Notes: generated from the sequence alone by a model not told the origin. Counted from the first letter of the stretch, positions 46,979-57,108 are shown. The stretch is DNA of 64,000 nucleotides from an uncultured Bacteroidota bacterium (GCA_902518355.1 CABYFY010000007.1:20419-84418), one strand, 5' to 3'. Translations and numbers: made by a program.

Positions 46979-47128
46979 TTATCCACCTCTTCCTACTTTT
47001 CTTACACCACCTGACTTGGCTCTATTATTCTGATTTTGAGCCTTATTATTTGAGGATTTATGAGAGGATTTTTTTCCTTTACTGTTAGACTGTTTGTCAA
47101 ATCTATTTCCGAAAAATTTACTTGGCAT
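46979..47128 (-). CDS. Small basic conserved protein (49 aa, MPSKFFGNR type)
   Basis: Not in the ORF track. MPSKFFGNRFDKQSNSKGKKSSHKSSNNK...SGGVRKVGRGG is a short, very basic, low-complexity protein with conserved ends. I recall similar short MPSKFFGN...VRKxGRG proteins in other Bacteroidetes, which supports it as a real gene. Its composition suggests nucleic-acid or ribosome binding, but this is inference. It lies in the otherwise empty gap between 46861 and 47202. Confidence 0.65.
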   Translation of the reverse strand: MPSKFFGNRFDKQSNSKGKKSSHKSSNNKAQNQNNRAKSGGVRKVGRGG

Positions 47129-47201
47129 GACTTTCTTTTTTTATTATCGTTTAAATTATTTAAATTATGTTACAAATTTAACTTTTAATTCAAAAAATAA
47201 A

Positions 47202-47657
47202 ATGAAAAAAATTCTATTTACACTTGTTTTAACAGCTTTTCTGTTCAATTGTGAAACACCTGAGCAAAGTAAATACAATGAGAATGAAATAATATTTGTA
47301 GTTGAAATGGATGCTAATGAGGGGAAATCTGAAGATGATATCGCAAAATTTTCTAAATACTATACTGATGCAATTGATAATACGGAACCTAATTCACTAG
47401 GATGGGGATTTTACAATTCAGGTGATAAAGTAATTCTAATCGAAAGATACTTAGACGGAAATGCAATGATGGAGCATGTGAAAAATATTTCTGAAGGTGG
47501 GCCACTGGAAACACATTTTGTTAAATTCATGGAGCATTTTACAATAAACAAGATTGATGTTTATGGTACTACGTCTGATGAATTAAAAGAATTTGTAAAA
47601 CCTTTCGGTTTACCTTTCTATTTTCATCCTGATTTTGCAAAATTTAGCAGAAATTAA
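47202..47657 (+). CDS. Lipoprotein with antibiotic-monooxygenase-like fold
   Basis: A 151-residue protein from the ATG at 47202; the ORF-track start (47094) adds 36 residues with no signal features. MKKILFTLVLTAFLFNCETPEQ is a lipoprotein signal. The mature part (GWGFYNSGDKVILIERYLDGNAMMEHVKNISEGGPLETHFVKFMEHFTINKIDVYG) looks like a ferredoxin-like dimeric barrel of the ABM type. Its stop overlaps the FGE start by one base (TAATG), so the two are coupled. Confidence 0.65.
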   Translation: MKKILFTLVLTAFLFNCETPEQSKYNENEIIFVVEMDANEGKSEDDIAKFSKYYTDAIDNTEPNSLGWGFYNSGDKVILIERYLDGNAMMEHVKNISEGGPLETHFVKFMEHFTINKIDVYGTTSDELKEFVKPFGLPFYFHPDFAKFSRN

Positions 47658-48709
47658 TGTTTAATTTTTTTAAAGTTTCTATTTTAATTAGTGCCATGTT
47701 TTTTTCATGCGCTAATAATCAGAAAGATAAAAGTATTTCATTTGAAACTCCTGATGGTATGGTTTGGGTTGAAGGGAAATCATACACAAAAGGGGCGAAA
47801 CAAAATGATGATTACGCAATGATGAGAGAAAAGCCTTCTCATGAAGTTTATATTGACGGGTTTTATATCGACGTTACGGAGGTTACAAATAATCAATTTC
47901 AAAAATTTGTAAACGAAACTGGTTATTTAACAATAGCTGAAAGAGAAATCGATTGGGAGGAAATGAAAAAAAACCTACCCGCTGGGACACCAAAACCCCA
48001 CGATTCTATTTTACAGCCAGGCAGTCTAATATTTAATGATAAATTAAAAAAAGTCGATAATATGAATAATTATTTTCAATGGTGGAGATGGCAAACTGGA
48101 GCAAATTGGAGATCACCAAAAGGCCCTGGTTCCAGCATTGAAAATAAAGGCAACTTCCCTGTAGTTCATATTGCTTATGAGGATGCTAAAGCTTATTGTG
48201 AATGGGCTAACAGAAGACTTCCTACTGAAGCAGAATGGGAATCAGCAGCACAGGGGAATTATAAAAATGCTGTTTTTCCTTGGGGAGATGATTTAAAATT
48301 GTTGAACTCAAATGCAAATACCTGGCAGGGCAATTTTCCTGTAAAAAACGAATCAATTGACGGATATGAGATGATTGCCCCAGTAAAATCTTTTCCTGCA
48401 AATAGCATTGGTGTATTTGATATGGTTGGAAATGTTTGGGAAATCACTGATGATTTATTCAACGTCAATTACTATTCAGAAATAAGTACTGAAACTGAAC
48501 TAAAAAATCTAAAAGGCGCTAGTAGTTGTTACAACCCAAGCAACCCATACGAAATACAATATGTAATGAAAGGTGGTTCGTTTTTATGTCATGATTCTTA
48601 TTGTGCAAGCTATAGAATTTCTGCAAGGATGGGTCTGAGTGTTGGTTCAGGGTCAGACCACACTGGATTTAGAACAGTGGCAACACCTGAAATGCTTCTA
48701 AATAAATAA
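47657..48709 (+). CDS. Lipoprotein formylglycine-generating enzyme (sulfatase maturase)
   Basis: A 350-residue FGE/SUMF1-family protein with a lipoprotein signal (MFNFFKVSILISAMFFSC). The FGE fold is clear: GMVWVEGKSYTKGAKQ, HEVYIDGFYIDVTEVTNNQF, RLPTEAEWESAAQG, VGNVWEITDD. Both catalytic cysteines are present in KGGSFLCHDSYCASYRISARMG, matching the CHRSYC of human FGE, so oxidation of sulfatase cysteine to formylglycine is likely. GldJ/GldK-like relatives normally lack this pair. The exported location is unusual for a bacterial maturase. The sulfatase at 54086 is a candidate client. Confidence 0.82.
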   Translation: MFNFFKVSILISAMFFSCANNQKDKSISFETPDGMVWVEGKSYTKGAKQNDDYAMMREKPSHEVYIDGFYIDVTEVTNNQFQKFVNETGYLTIAEREIDWEEMKKNLPAGTPKPHDSILQPGSLIFNDKLKKVDNMNNYFQWWRWQTGANWRSPKGPGSSIENKGNFPVVHIAYEDAKAYCEWANRRLPTEAEWESAAQGNYKNAVFPWGDDLKLLNSNANTWQGNFPVKNESIDGYEMIAPVKSFPANSIGVFDMVGNVWEITDDLFNVNYYSEISTETELKNLKGASSCYNPSNPYEIQYVMKGGSFLCHDSYCASYRISARMGLSVGSGSDHTGFRTVATPEMLLNK

Positions 48710-48778
48710 GGTTTTTTTGAGGTATAAGACTCTATTTTTTTATATTTAATAATAATAAAACAAACTAACTAATTTCAA

Positions 48779-50266
48779 ATGTATTTTTTAGGTTTAGATG
48801 TTGGTAGTTCCTCTGTTAAAGCAGCTTTAGTAGAATCTGAATCTGGAAAAAGTGTTCTTAGTGTACACGAGCCAAAAAACGAGATGAGCATAAGTTCAAT
48901 AAAAAACGATTGGGCCGAACAAGATCCTAATTTGTGGTGGAAATATACCTGTCTTGCGATTAAAAGAGTTTGTAAAGAATCAAACGTAGATCCAAAAAAA
49001 ATTATTTCAATTGGTATTTCATACCAAATGCATGGTTTAGTGATTGTCGATAGTAATGGTGAACCTTTGCGAGATTCAATTATTTGGTGTGACAGCAGAG
49101 CTGTAGATATTGGTAATAAAGCATATGAGAAATTAGGTGAGGAAAAATGTATGTCGCGACTACTAAACTCACCAGGAAATTTTACAGCTTCTAAATTGAA
49201 ATGGGTAAAAGAAAATGAACCAGATATTTATGAAAAAATTTATAAATACATGTTGCCAGGTGATTATATAGCCTACAAATTAACGGGGGAGATTAATACA
49301 ACTAGAAATGGCTTGTCAGAAGGAATAATTTGGGATTATAAAGAAAATAAAACTGCAGATTGGTTGCTTGATTTTTATGGCATCGACTGTAGTTTAACCC
49401 CTGAAATTGTAGACAACTTTTCAAATCAAGGATCTACAAATATCAATGCTTCTGAACAAACAGGATTAAATATTGGTGTCCCAATAACATATAGAGCAGG
49501 AGATCAACCAAACAATGCATTAGCCTTAAATGTTTTTGATGATGGTGAAGTGGCGGCCTCTGGTGGAACTTCCGGAGTCATTTACTCGATTACAAATAAT
49601 ATAAATTCCAAAGAACCTTCACGAATTAATCATTTTGCTCATGTTAACTACAATGATGATAGCAAATCAATTGGTAAATTACTTTGCATAAATGGAGCAG
49701 GAATTCAATACAGATGGCTTAGAAATCATAGTGTTGGAAAGTCCTATGAAAAAATGAATGAGCAAGCATCTAGTATTTCTGTCGGATCAGATGGAATTTC
49801 TGTAATACCATTTGGAAATGGAGCTGAAAGAATGTTAAATAATAAAAATATAGGCACACATATTTGTAATATAAATTTAAATAAACATAGTCATGGCCAC
49901 CTTTATAGATCTGCTTTAGAAGGTATTGCCTTTTCTTTTATGTATGGGATGGAAATACTCAAAAACGATAATGCAGCTATCAATGTGATTAGAGCCGGAA
50001 ATGATAATTTATTTAGATCAGAAATTTTTGCTAATACCGTTTCAACTTTGATTGGTCATGAAATCGAAATATATAATACAACCGGTGCATTTGGGGCAGC
50101 CCGTGCATCAGGGGTTTTAAATAATGATTTAAATTCATTTAGAGAGAAAATTACCAAGAATGATCACGTAATGACATTTCTACCTCTTAAAAATAGGTCT
50201 GAATATGAAGATGCATATTCGAGATGGAAAGAAGATTTACAAGGAATATTAAATAACAAAAAATAA
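48779..50266 (+). CDS. xylB: Xylulokinase
   Basis: A 495-residue FGGY-family kinase. [17 protein letters not shown] begins the first actin-like domain; [12 protein letters not shown] and [11 protein letters not shown] form the sugar site (the MHG motif is typical of xylulokinases), and [13 protein letters not shown] with the C-terminal [10 protein letters not shown] completes the ATP site. It phosphorylates D-xylulose. It precedes xylA by 4 bp and begins the xylose-use operon. Confidence 0.93.
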   Translation: MYFLGLDVGSSSVKAALVESESGKSVLSVHEPKNEMSISSIKNDWAEQDPNLWWKYTCLAIKRVCKESNVDPKKIISIGISYQMHGLVIVDSNGEPLRDSIIWCDSRAVDIGNKAYEKLGEEKCMSRLLNSPGNFTASKLKWVKENEPDIYEKIYKYMLPGDYIAYKLTGEINTTRNGLSEGIIWDYKENKTADWLLDFYGIDCSLTPEIVDNFSNQGSTNINASEQTGLNIGVPITYRAGDQPNNALALNVFDDGEVAASGGTSGVIYSITNNINSKEPSRINHFAHVNYNDDSKSIGKLLCINGAGIQYRWLRNHSVGKSYEKMNEQASSISVGSDGISVIPFGNGAERMLNNKNIGTHICNINLNKHSHGHLYRSALEGIAFSFMYGMEILKNDNAAINVIRAGNDNLFRSEIFANTVSTLIGHEIEIYNTTGAFGAARASGVLNNDLNSFREKITKNDHVMTFLPLKNRSEYEDAYSRWKEDLQGILNNKK

Positions 50267-50270
50267 AGTT

Positions 50271-51584
50271 ATGAGTAAAGAATATTATAAAGGAATTGAA
50301 AAAATTAAATATGAAGGAGCTGAATCAGATAATCCTTTAGCATTTAAATATTATGATCCAAACAAAATAGTTGCTGGTAAGAAAATGAAAGAGCACTTCA
50401 AATTTGCAATTGCTTATTGGCATTCATTCTGTGGAGTTGGATCAGATCCATTTGGTCCGGGAACACTAAATTTTGAATGGGATAAAAATCCAGATCCAAT
50501 TCAAGCAGCCAAAGATAAAGCTGATGCTGCATTTGAATTTATTCAAAAAATGGGCTTTGATTATTTCTGCTTTCATGATTTTGATTTAGTAAAAGAAGCT
50601 ACAACGTTTTCTGAATCTGAAAAAAGATTAGAAACAATTGTTAACTATATTAAAAACAAAAAAAAAGAAACTGGAATTAAGCTTCTTTGGGGAACCGCAA
50701 ATTGTTTTTCAAACCCAAGATATATGAATGGAGCAGCAACTAATCCCAACTTCAATGTAGTTGCTCATGCCGGAGCTCAAGTAAAATTAGCCTTAGACGC
50801 AACAATCGAATTAAATGGAGAAAATTATGTTTTTTGGGGTGGTAGAGAAGGTTATATGTCACTACTAAATACTGATATGGGTAGAGAACTAGATCACATG
50901 GCAAGATTTTTAACAATGGCAAAAGACTATGCAAGAGCTCAAGGTTTCAAAGGGACTTTTTTCATTGAACCAAAACCAATGGAGCCAATGAAACATCAAT
51001 ATGATTTTGATTCAGCTACAGCGATTGGATTTCTTAAAGAATATGGGCTTGATAAAGATTTCAAACTAAATATTGAAGTGAATCATGCTACCCTAGCTCA
51101 GCATACGATGCAACATGAATTAGCCGTAGCCGCAAAAGCAGGAATGCTTGGAAGTATAGATGCTAATCGAGGTGATTATCAAAATGGATGGGATACCGAT
51201 CAATTTCCTAATAATATCCTTGAGACAACAGAAGCTATGCTTGTGTTTCTTCAATCAGGAGGGCTTCAAGGGGGTGGTATAAATTTTGATGCAAAAATTA
51301 GAAGAAATTCTACTGATTTAGAAGACATATTCTATGCCCACATTGGTGGGGCTGACACCTTTGCAAGAGCTTTAATCACTGCTGATAAAATAATGACCTC
51401 TTCTTCCTATTCTGATTTAAGAAAAAAGAGATATCAGAGTTTTGATAGTGGAAAAGGTAAAGATTTTGAAAACGGTAAATTAGAACTGAAAGACTTGTAT
51501 GAAATAGCAAAAGATGCAAATGAAGTAAGTCCTGAAAGTGGAAAACAAGAGCTTTTCGAAAATATTTTGAATCAGTATATCTAA
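50271..51584 (+). CDS. xylA: Xylose isomerase
   Basis: A 437-residue enzyme converting D-xylose to D-xylulose. Catalytic His102 is in YFCFHDFDL; metal ligands are in [28 protein letters not shown] and [19 protein letters not shown]. The length and the extended N-terminus match the class II enzymes of Bacteroidetes. It is followed by a sodium symporter after 6 bp. Confidence 0.97.
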   Translation: MSKEYYKGIEKIKYEGAESDNPLAFKYYDPNKIVAGKKMKEHFKFAIAYWHSFCGVGSDPFGPGTLNFEWDKNPDPIQAAKDKADAAFEFIQKMGFDYFCFHDFDLVKEATTFSESEKRLETIVNYIKNKKKETGIKLLWGTANCFSNPRYMNGAATNPNFNVVAHAGAQVKLALDATIELNGENYVFWGGREGYMSLLNTDMGRELDHMARFLTMAKDYARAQGFKGTFFIEPKPMEPMKHQYDFDSATAIGFLKEYGLDKDFKLNIEVNHATLAQHTMQHELAVAAKAGMLGSIDANRGDYQNGWDTDQFPNNILETTEAMLVFLQSGGLQGGGINFDAKIRRNSTDLEDIFYAHIGGADTFARALITADKIMTSSSYSDLRKKRYQSFDSGKGKDFENGKLELKDLYEIAKDANEVSPESGKQELFENILNQYI

Positions 51585-51590
51585 GGAATT

Positions 51591-53243
51591 TTGACAACAG
51601 TTTTAGAAGGATTAGATTGGGTAGTACTTGCAATATATTTTCTTGCTTTAATTCTCGTTGCAGTCTGGGTTGTTTTACAAAAGAATAAAAATACAGAAGA
51701 TTATTTTTTAGCTGGAAGGAATGTAGGATGGTTTGTAATTGGTGCGTCAATTTTTGCATCAAACATTGGGTCTGAACATGTTGTTGGGCTAGCAGGAACG
51801 GGATTTGAGTCTGGAACACCTATGGCTCATTATGAGCTACATGCTTGGATAGTTTTATTACTTGGCTGGTTGTTTTTACCGTTTTATATTAGGAGTGGCG
51901 CTTTTACGATGCCCGAATTTTTAGAGAAAAGATTTGATTCAAAATCAAGATGGTTTTTATCCCTTTTTTCTCTGATTGCCTATGTCTTAACAAAAGTTTC
52001 CGTTACGATTTACGCTGGTGGAATTGTCGTTTCTGAATTGCTGGGAATACCTTTTTGGTATGGTGCTATTGGTGTTGTGGTTTTTACAGGGATATATACC
52101 GTGATGGGAGGAATGAAAGCTGTAATTTATACTGAAACCCTTCAAGCTGTTGTGCTAATTTTAGGTTCAATAATTATCACTTATCTAGGGTTACAAGAAG
52201 TTGGTGGATGGACTGAATTAAGAAATACTGTAATTGCTGCAAGCCCTGATCATTTTAACATGTGGCGCCCTATGTCAGATCCTGATTTTCCTTGGACTGG
52301 ATTGTTATTCGGGGGTACTATAGTGGGTGTTTGGTATTGGTGTACAGATCAATATATAGTTCAGAGAACACTTGCTGCCAACAATATTAAAATTGGAAGG
52401 CGAGGAGCAATATTTGGTGCTTATTTAAAGTTGTTGCCAATATTCATTTTTCTAATTCCAGGAATAATTGCCTTTGCATTATCGATTCAAAATCCAGAGG
52501 TATTTTCTATTGAAAAAGCTGATAGAGCATTCCCAGTGCTTGTTAAAACTTTACTTCCTGTTGGATTGAAAGGGTTAGTTGCAGGAGGTCTGATGGCAGC
52601 ACTTATGAGTTCACTTGCGTCAGTATTTAATTCATGCTCAACTATATTTACAATTGATATATACAAAAAGTTAAAGCCTAATGAGTCAGAAAAAAAACTA
52701 TTGAATATTGGTAAGCTTGCAACTACTGTAATAGTAATTCTTGGAATCATTTGGATTCCGATTATGGAAAAAATTGGAGGTGGCGTTATGTATCAATATC
52801 TCCAAAATGTTCAATCCTATATAGCTCCACCTGTAGCTGCTGTTTTCATCTTAGGAATTGTTTGGAAAAGAGTAAATTCAAAAGCAGCCATAACAACTTT
52901 AATGGCTGGTTTAGTTCTGTTAATTATGAGGCTTAGTTCAGAAATTTACTTTCAACCTGAAATATCTTCAAACACAATAGTTGATAGCTACATGTTTATC
53001 TTTGCCACAATTAATTTTTCACACATGGCAATACTTATGTTTATATTTTCAATCTTATTATGTGTGGGTGTTACACTTTCTACAACTGAACCTGAATATA
53101 GTAAAATTGTGGGGCTATCATTTGGCACATTAACAAAGGAGCAGAGGTTAGAAAACAAAAATAGTTATGAAACAATAGATGTGATTTTATCAGTCAGTTT
53201 GGTAATCATTGTTGTTGCTATTTTAAGTTATTTTACCGGATAA
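51591..53243 (+). CDS. Sodium/sugar symporter of the SSS (SGLT) family, putative xylose transporter
   Basis: A 550-residue membrane protein with about 14 helices. FIGASIFASNIGSEHVVGLAGTGFESG and YELHAWIVLLLGWLFLPFY are typical of SGLT-type carriers. The start is TTG, 6 bp after xylA; the first helix begins at the usual distance. Xylose as substrate is inferred from the operon. The stop is immediately adjacent to that of the convergent esterase. Confidence 0.88.
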   Translation: MTTVLEGLDWVVLAIYFLALILVAVWVVLQKNKNTEDYFLAGRNVGWFVIGASIFASNIGSEHVVGLAGTGFESGTPMAHYELHAWIVLLLGWLFLPFYIRSGAFTMPEFLEKRFDSKSRWFLSLFSLIAYVLTKVSVTIYAGGIVVSELLGIPFWYGAIGVVVFTGIYTVMGGMKAVIYTETLQAVVLILGSIIITYLGLQEVGGWTELRNTVIAASPDHFNMWRPMSDPDFPWTGLLFGGTIVGVWYWCTDQYIVQRTLAANNIKIGRRGAIFGAYLKLLPIFIFLIPGIIAFALSIQNPEVFSIEKADRAFPVLVKTLLPVGLKGLVAGGLMAALMSSLASVFNSCSTIFTIDIYKKLKPNESEKKLLNIGKLATTVIVILGIIWIPIMEKIGGGVMYQYLQNVQSYIAPPVAAVFILGIVWKRVNSKAAITTLMAGLVLLIMRLSSEIYFQPEISSNTIVDSYMFIFATINFSHMAILMFIFSILLCVGVTLSTTEPEYSKIVGLSFGTLTKEQRLENKNSYETIDVILSVSLVIIVVAILSYFTG

Positions 53244-54083
53244 TTATTTTATTGTCGGTGGGCCTGATAAATACCGATTGGATTTTAAAAAAATATCTGA
53301 CTCATAAAGTGTATCTATAAAATCTTGTCCACGGTTAAAAAAAGCATGTTCAGCATCTTGATAAAAAATTACATCACATCTACTACCAACTGCTTCCATT
53401 CTTTTTTTATAGTTTTCAATTAATTCGACTGGAACTATTTTATCCTTTGTCCCGGTTAATATAATTGTTGGGGGAGCCCCTTTGCTTATATTATCGTATG
53501 GGGAAGCGTTGGATGGGTTGTTAATCCATCCCCATTTTCTTCCAAAATGTAAGACTGGATTATAAAGAATTAATAAGTTAGGTTTAGAACTGATAGTAAG
53601 ATCTTCGTTACTATTATCAAATAAGTCAATATTTCCCGACACTGCTGCCAAGTGGCCTCCTGCTGATCCCCCAGCGGCAGCAATTTTATTTGGATCAATT
53701 GAAAGTACTTTTGCATTCGACCTGATAAACCTTATTGCAGATTTTGCATCCTCCATTGCTTGAATCGGAGAAGTGCCATGCACATTTCTTATGCGATACT
53801 CAACAGAAACAGCTACCATTCCTCTTGAAGCAAAATATCTTGATTGTCTTTGAAATTGTTCAGGTGATCCGTTATTCCAACCGCCTCCGTGAAAAAAAAT
53901 AATACAACTATATTTTTTTTTGATATCAAATTCTGACGGTTTATATACAAATAAATTGAGGTCTCCTTCATTGGTTTTCTTGTAAAGAAGCTTTTCGGGT
54001 TTTATTTGTTGAATTTTATTTTGCGAATAATTTAATTGTAGTAATCCAAATATTAATAATATGCTTAAAGTAATCCTTAACAT
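53244..54083 (-). CDS. Secreted alpha/beta-hydrolase esterase, possible xylan esterase
   Basis: A 279-residue exported hydrolase (signal peptide MLRITLSILLIFGLLQLNYS). It has the oxyanion-hole motif FFHGGGW, the nucleophile GGSAGGH and the acid/base residues in GTKDKIVPVE and QDAEHAFFNRG, as in the BD-FAE/hormone-sensitive-lipase group. It lies 2 bp downstream of the sulfatase-GH10 fusion on the same strand, so it is probably co-expressed. Removal of acetyl or feruloyl groups from xylan is plausible but not proven. Confidence 0.82.
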   Translation of the reverse strand: MLRITLSILLIFGLLQLNYSQNKIQQIKPEKLLYKKTNEGDLNLFVYKPSEFDIKKKYSCIIFFHGGGWNNGSPEQFQRQSRYFASRGMVAVSVEYRIRNVHGTSPIQAMEDAKSAIRFIRSNAKVLSIDPNKIAAAGGSAGGHLAAVSGNIDLFDNSNEDLTISSKPNLLILYNPVLHFGRKWGWINNPSNASPYDNISKGAPPTIILTGTKDKIVPVELIENYKKRMEAVGSRCDVIFYQDAEHAFFNRGQDFIDTLYESDIFLKSNRYLSGPPTIK

Positions 54084-54085
54084 TA

Positions 54086-57037
54086 TTAATCAAAATTTAT
54101 AAATTTTTTTACAACTTCATATGTTTTGGTTGGAATCGTGTCATTATCATATATAGACATATAATGACCTTTTTTACCACGAGAACTTATTCTCTCTCCC
54201 ATACTCCAAAAATTTACTGTAACTAATCCATTTTTTGATTTTTCTTGTAATAAGTCCATTAACTTTTGATACACCTCGGCTTGCTTTTTAACAGAATTAA
54301 AAATATTATTTTCACCGTCATTATAATAATCCAACTCAGTTATATGAAATTCAAGTTTATTTGAATGAGCCCAGTCAATTAGGTCAGATAATTTTTTTAA
54401 TTCCTCATCTAGATTTTCAACAAATTGTTTAAGTCCATTATTATTCATTAAATGACCTTGCCAGCCAATACCATCAACTCTTTGGCCTTTTGACTTTAAA
54501 TACATAACTGTTTCTTTTAGCTTCTCCCACATTGGAATCTGCATGCCACCATTCTGATTATAAACAAGCTTTTTATTAGGAGCATATTTATCTGCAAGTT
54601 CAAATGCCCTAATTATATATAATGGGTATCCATTTTCGTCAAGACCAATGTCTAACCATGGGTTTTCCCATTTACTATTCCCTGGCTTTGAGCCAAGCCA
54701 TTTTCCCGATGCTAAAATGGTTTCGTTTACAACATCAATCCATTTTATATTATCAAAATCTTTATATCTGTCTAGAAGTCTGAATAAAAATTCATCAAGG
54801 CTAGCTTGAAGTTCATCAGCTGTTCTTGCATCATCTTTAATCCATTTTGAGCATTGTGGTCCAATAGGACTATGGAGTCTAAAAAGTAAATTATTATCTT
54901 TTGAAAACTTGGCAAAGTTGTCAATTTGGTTCCACTTCCAACTACCTTTTGTCGGATTAATATTTGACTGTTTTGCAGCATTCATTGCTGTCAAATATTT
55001 AAAATCTTTTAAAAATAGATTTGCATAATTACTACTCAGTTCCCTGTGTATTAATGTTGATCCAACCAAAAAGCTTTCATTCTCAGGAGATGAAATTGCA
55101 CTGATATTATTCTTCTCTTTTGGGGTTGACAATTTTTCGGATTCATATTTTAAGATTGAATCAACTTGTTTCTTTGTAAATTTTTCAAGCAATATGTCTT
55201 TTATAACACTAAATGTTTCTTTATAAATTGTTTCTATCTGATTATCTGTCAAATTGTTGTTAGCAGTCAAATTGTTATTTCTTGCATACTTACTATAAAG
55301 AACGTCAATTATAAATTCCTTTTGGTTTTTATTCATCAGCATTTCTCCAGCAATATAATTTCCAATAATCTTTGACCTTTTATCAGCCCACGAGTTTGAT
55401 CTGTCATTGGTCATAATATTTTGAGATATCACATTAGATTTAACAACTGTTGGTTTTTCCGAAATTTGAGAGTTAAAAAACCCATTGGCTAATTTGACAA
55501 ACTGAGTTTTTATCCTTTGGTAATTTTCTAAACTAGCTTTATTTTCAGTTTCATTTGGGTCAGTCTTGTAGTCATAAAGCTCTTCGGCATAGATATCATC
55601 ATTTGAAATCGGCTCAGTACTTTTTTTATTTTTCACCCAAACTGTATACCTATATCTTTCTGATCTAAAACTGTAGCCCATAGTTTCTCCAGAGGCCTTG
55701 GAGCGTCTTGGATATTGACTAACCGCAAAAATCTTTGATGTGTTATTTTCGCCCTCAATTTGTGGCTTCAAACTTATACCGTCTAGATTTTGAGGCATAT
55801 CCAAATTTGTCATATCACATAAAGTGGGAAAAATATCAACAAATTCAGTAGGTGAGCTTATTTTATTCATCTCGTTAACTCTTGGGTCTTTAATTAATAA
55901 TAGGGAACGTGTTGACTGCTCAAAATTTGTATGTTTAGTCCACTGGCTGTGATCTCCAAGATGAAAACCATGATCACCCCAAATAACAATAATTGTATTT
56001 TTATCTAGGCCCTTTTCTTTAAGCTTATCAACAAGCTTTCCTATTTGCGCGTCAATATAACTTGAAGCAGCATAATATCCATGAATCAATTTTCTTTGAA
56101 AATCATCTGCTAAAATCAAAAGATTTTCCTCATTGTGTGGATAGTCTGTTTCAGGCGTATGATATGAGTTAATTTCCCATCCAGCTTTATAAGCAATATC
56201 AACAGGGTATTTAGACTTTGTTCTAAATTCCGCCAACTTGATTTCATTTGGGTCATATAAATCCCAATATTTTGTTGGTGCAACAAATGGCATATGAGGT
56301 CGAACGAATCCCACAGCAAGAAAAAATGGTTGTGAAGTATCCATATTATCGATTAACTCAAGGCTACGATTAGCTATTGCGCCATCTACATATGCACCGT
56401 CAGGAACATCAGCACTTTCATAAGGTGGCTTATAAATGTCTGTAGTATATTTATTTAAACCACTCTCACTAATACCCTTTGAAATTCCTTCTTGCCTTAG
56501 TTGAGATACTTTTGCTCTAATTTCATCACTTTGATAGAATCCATTTGCAGGAAAACTGTATCCATCAGAAAATATTAGATTTCTCTGAGATATAAACGGA
56601 ACAGACCAAGACGGCTTATCTTTAAAATTGTCAACACTTCGATTATCAAAAATCTTTCCAATGCCTATTGTCTGATAGCCATTTTGCTTGAAATACTGAG
56701 GAATGGTTAAAATATCAGGATTCATATCTCTCATTCTTGTTTTTAAATCCCAAACTCTTGTCTTATCAGGTCTAAGGCCGGTCATTAAACTTGCCCTTGA
56801 GGGGCCGCATACTGCTTGCTGAGTGTGATTATTTAAAAAAACAGTTGATGATTTTGATAATTCGTCAATATTTGGCGTGACAGCGAAATCATCACCAAAA
56901 CTACCAATACTTGGCTTCAAATCATCCACGGCAATAAACAAAACATTCATTTTTTCCTCAGTTTGAGAAAATAGAGAAAGGTATGAGAAAAGTAAGGTAA
57001 AGAATATTATTGTTTTATGACTTGCTAATATTTTCAT
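54086..57037 (-). CDS. Sulfatase (S1_7-like)-GH10 xylanase fusion protein
   Basis: A 983-residue exported protein (signal peptide to about residue 25, LFSQ). Residues 28-520 are an iduronate-2-sulfatase-like type I sulfatase: VDD (37-39), the formylglycine site CGPSR (Cys77), WGDHGFHLGDHSQWTKHT (353-370). Residues 535-640 are a helical linker with NNNLTANNNLTDN and two long helices. Residues 650-983 are GH10: acid/base Glu772 in WIDVVNET, nucleophile Glu901 in FHITELDYY. The usual GH10 WHxQ loop is replaced by SPIGPQCSKW. Both catalytic centres appear intact. It probably desulfates and cleaves a sulfated xylan. The reading frame is continuous. Confidence 0.88.
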   Translation of the reverse strand: MKILASHKTIIFFTLLFSYLSLFSQTEEKMNVLFIAVDDLKPSIGSFGDDFAVTPNIDELSKSSTVFLNNHTQQAVCGPSRASLMTGLRPDKTRVWDLKTRMRDMNPDILTIPQYFKQNGYQTIGIGKIFDNRSVDNFKDKPSWSVPFISQRNLIFSDGYSFPANGFYQSDEIRAKVSQLRQEGISKGISESGLNKYTTDIYKPPYESADVPDGAYVDGAIANRSLELIDNMDTSQPFFLAVGFVRPHMPFVAPTKYWDLYDPNEIKLAEFRTKSKYPVDIAYKAGWEINSYHTPETDYPHNEENLLILADDFQRKLIHGYYAASSYIDAQIGKLVDKLKEKGLDKNTIIVIWGDHGFHLGDHSQWTKHTNFEQSTRSLLLIKDPRVNEMNKISSPTEFVDIFPTLCDMTNLDMPQNLDGISLKPQIEGENNTSKIFAVSQYPRRSKASGETMGYSFRSERYRYTVWVKNKKSTEPISNDDIYAEELYDYKTDPNETENKASLENYQRIKTQFVKLANGFFNSQISEKPTVVKSNVISQNIMTNDRSNSWADKRSKIIGNYIAGEMLMNKNQKEFIIDVLYSKYARNNNLTANNNLTDNQIETIYKETFSVIKDILLEKFTKKQVDSILKYESEKLSTPKEKNNISAISSPENESFLVGSTLIHRELSSNYANLFLKDFKYLTAMNAAKQSNINPTKGSWKWNQIDNFAKFSKDNNLLFRLHSPIGPQCSKWIKDDARTADELQASLDEFLFRLLDRYKDFDNIKWIDVVNETILASGKWLGSKPGNSKWENPWLDIGLDENGYPLYIIRAFELADKYAPNKKLVYNQNGGMQIPMWEKLKETVMYLKSKGQRVDGIGWQGHLMNNNGLKQFVENLDEELKKLSDLIDWAHSNKLEFHITELDYYNDGENNIFNSVKKQAEVYQKLMDLLQEKSKNGLVTVNFWSMGERISSRGKKGHYMSIYDNDTIPTKTYEVVKKFINFD

Positions 57038-57108
57038 TATCAGATAGTTTTTAGTTTACTTAAATATCAATAAAATTTAATTATTATCATAACTTTATAG
57101 TAATAGAT

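Noticed and set aside
47094-47201. N-terminal extension of the lipoprotein before FGE
   Set aside because: The ATG at 47202 gives a proper lipoprotein signal, while the extension overlaps the 49-aa gene on the other strand.
51376-51819. 147-aa minus-strand ORF opposite xylA and the symporter
   Set aside because: Its leucine/glutamine-rich, featureless sequence is antisense to two well-supported genes.
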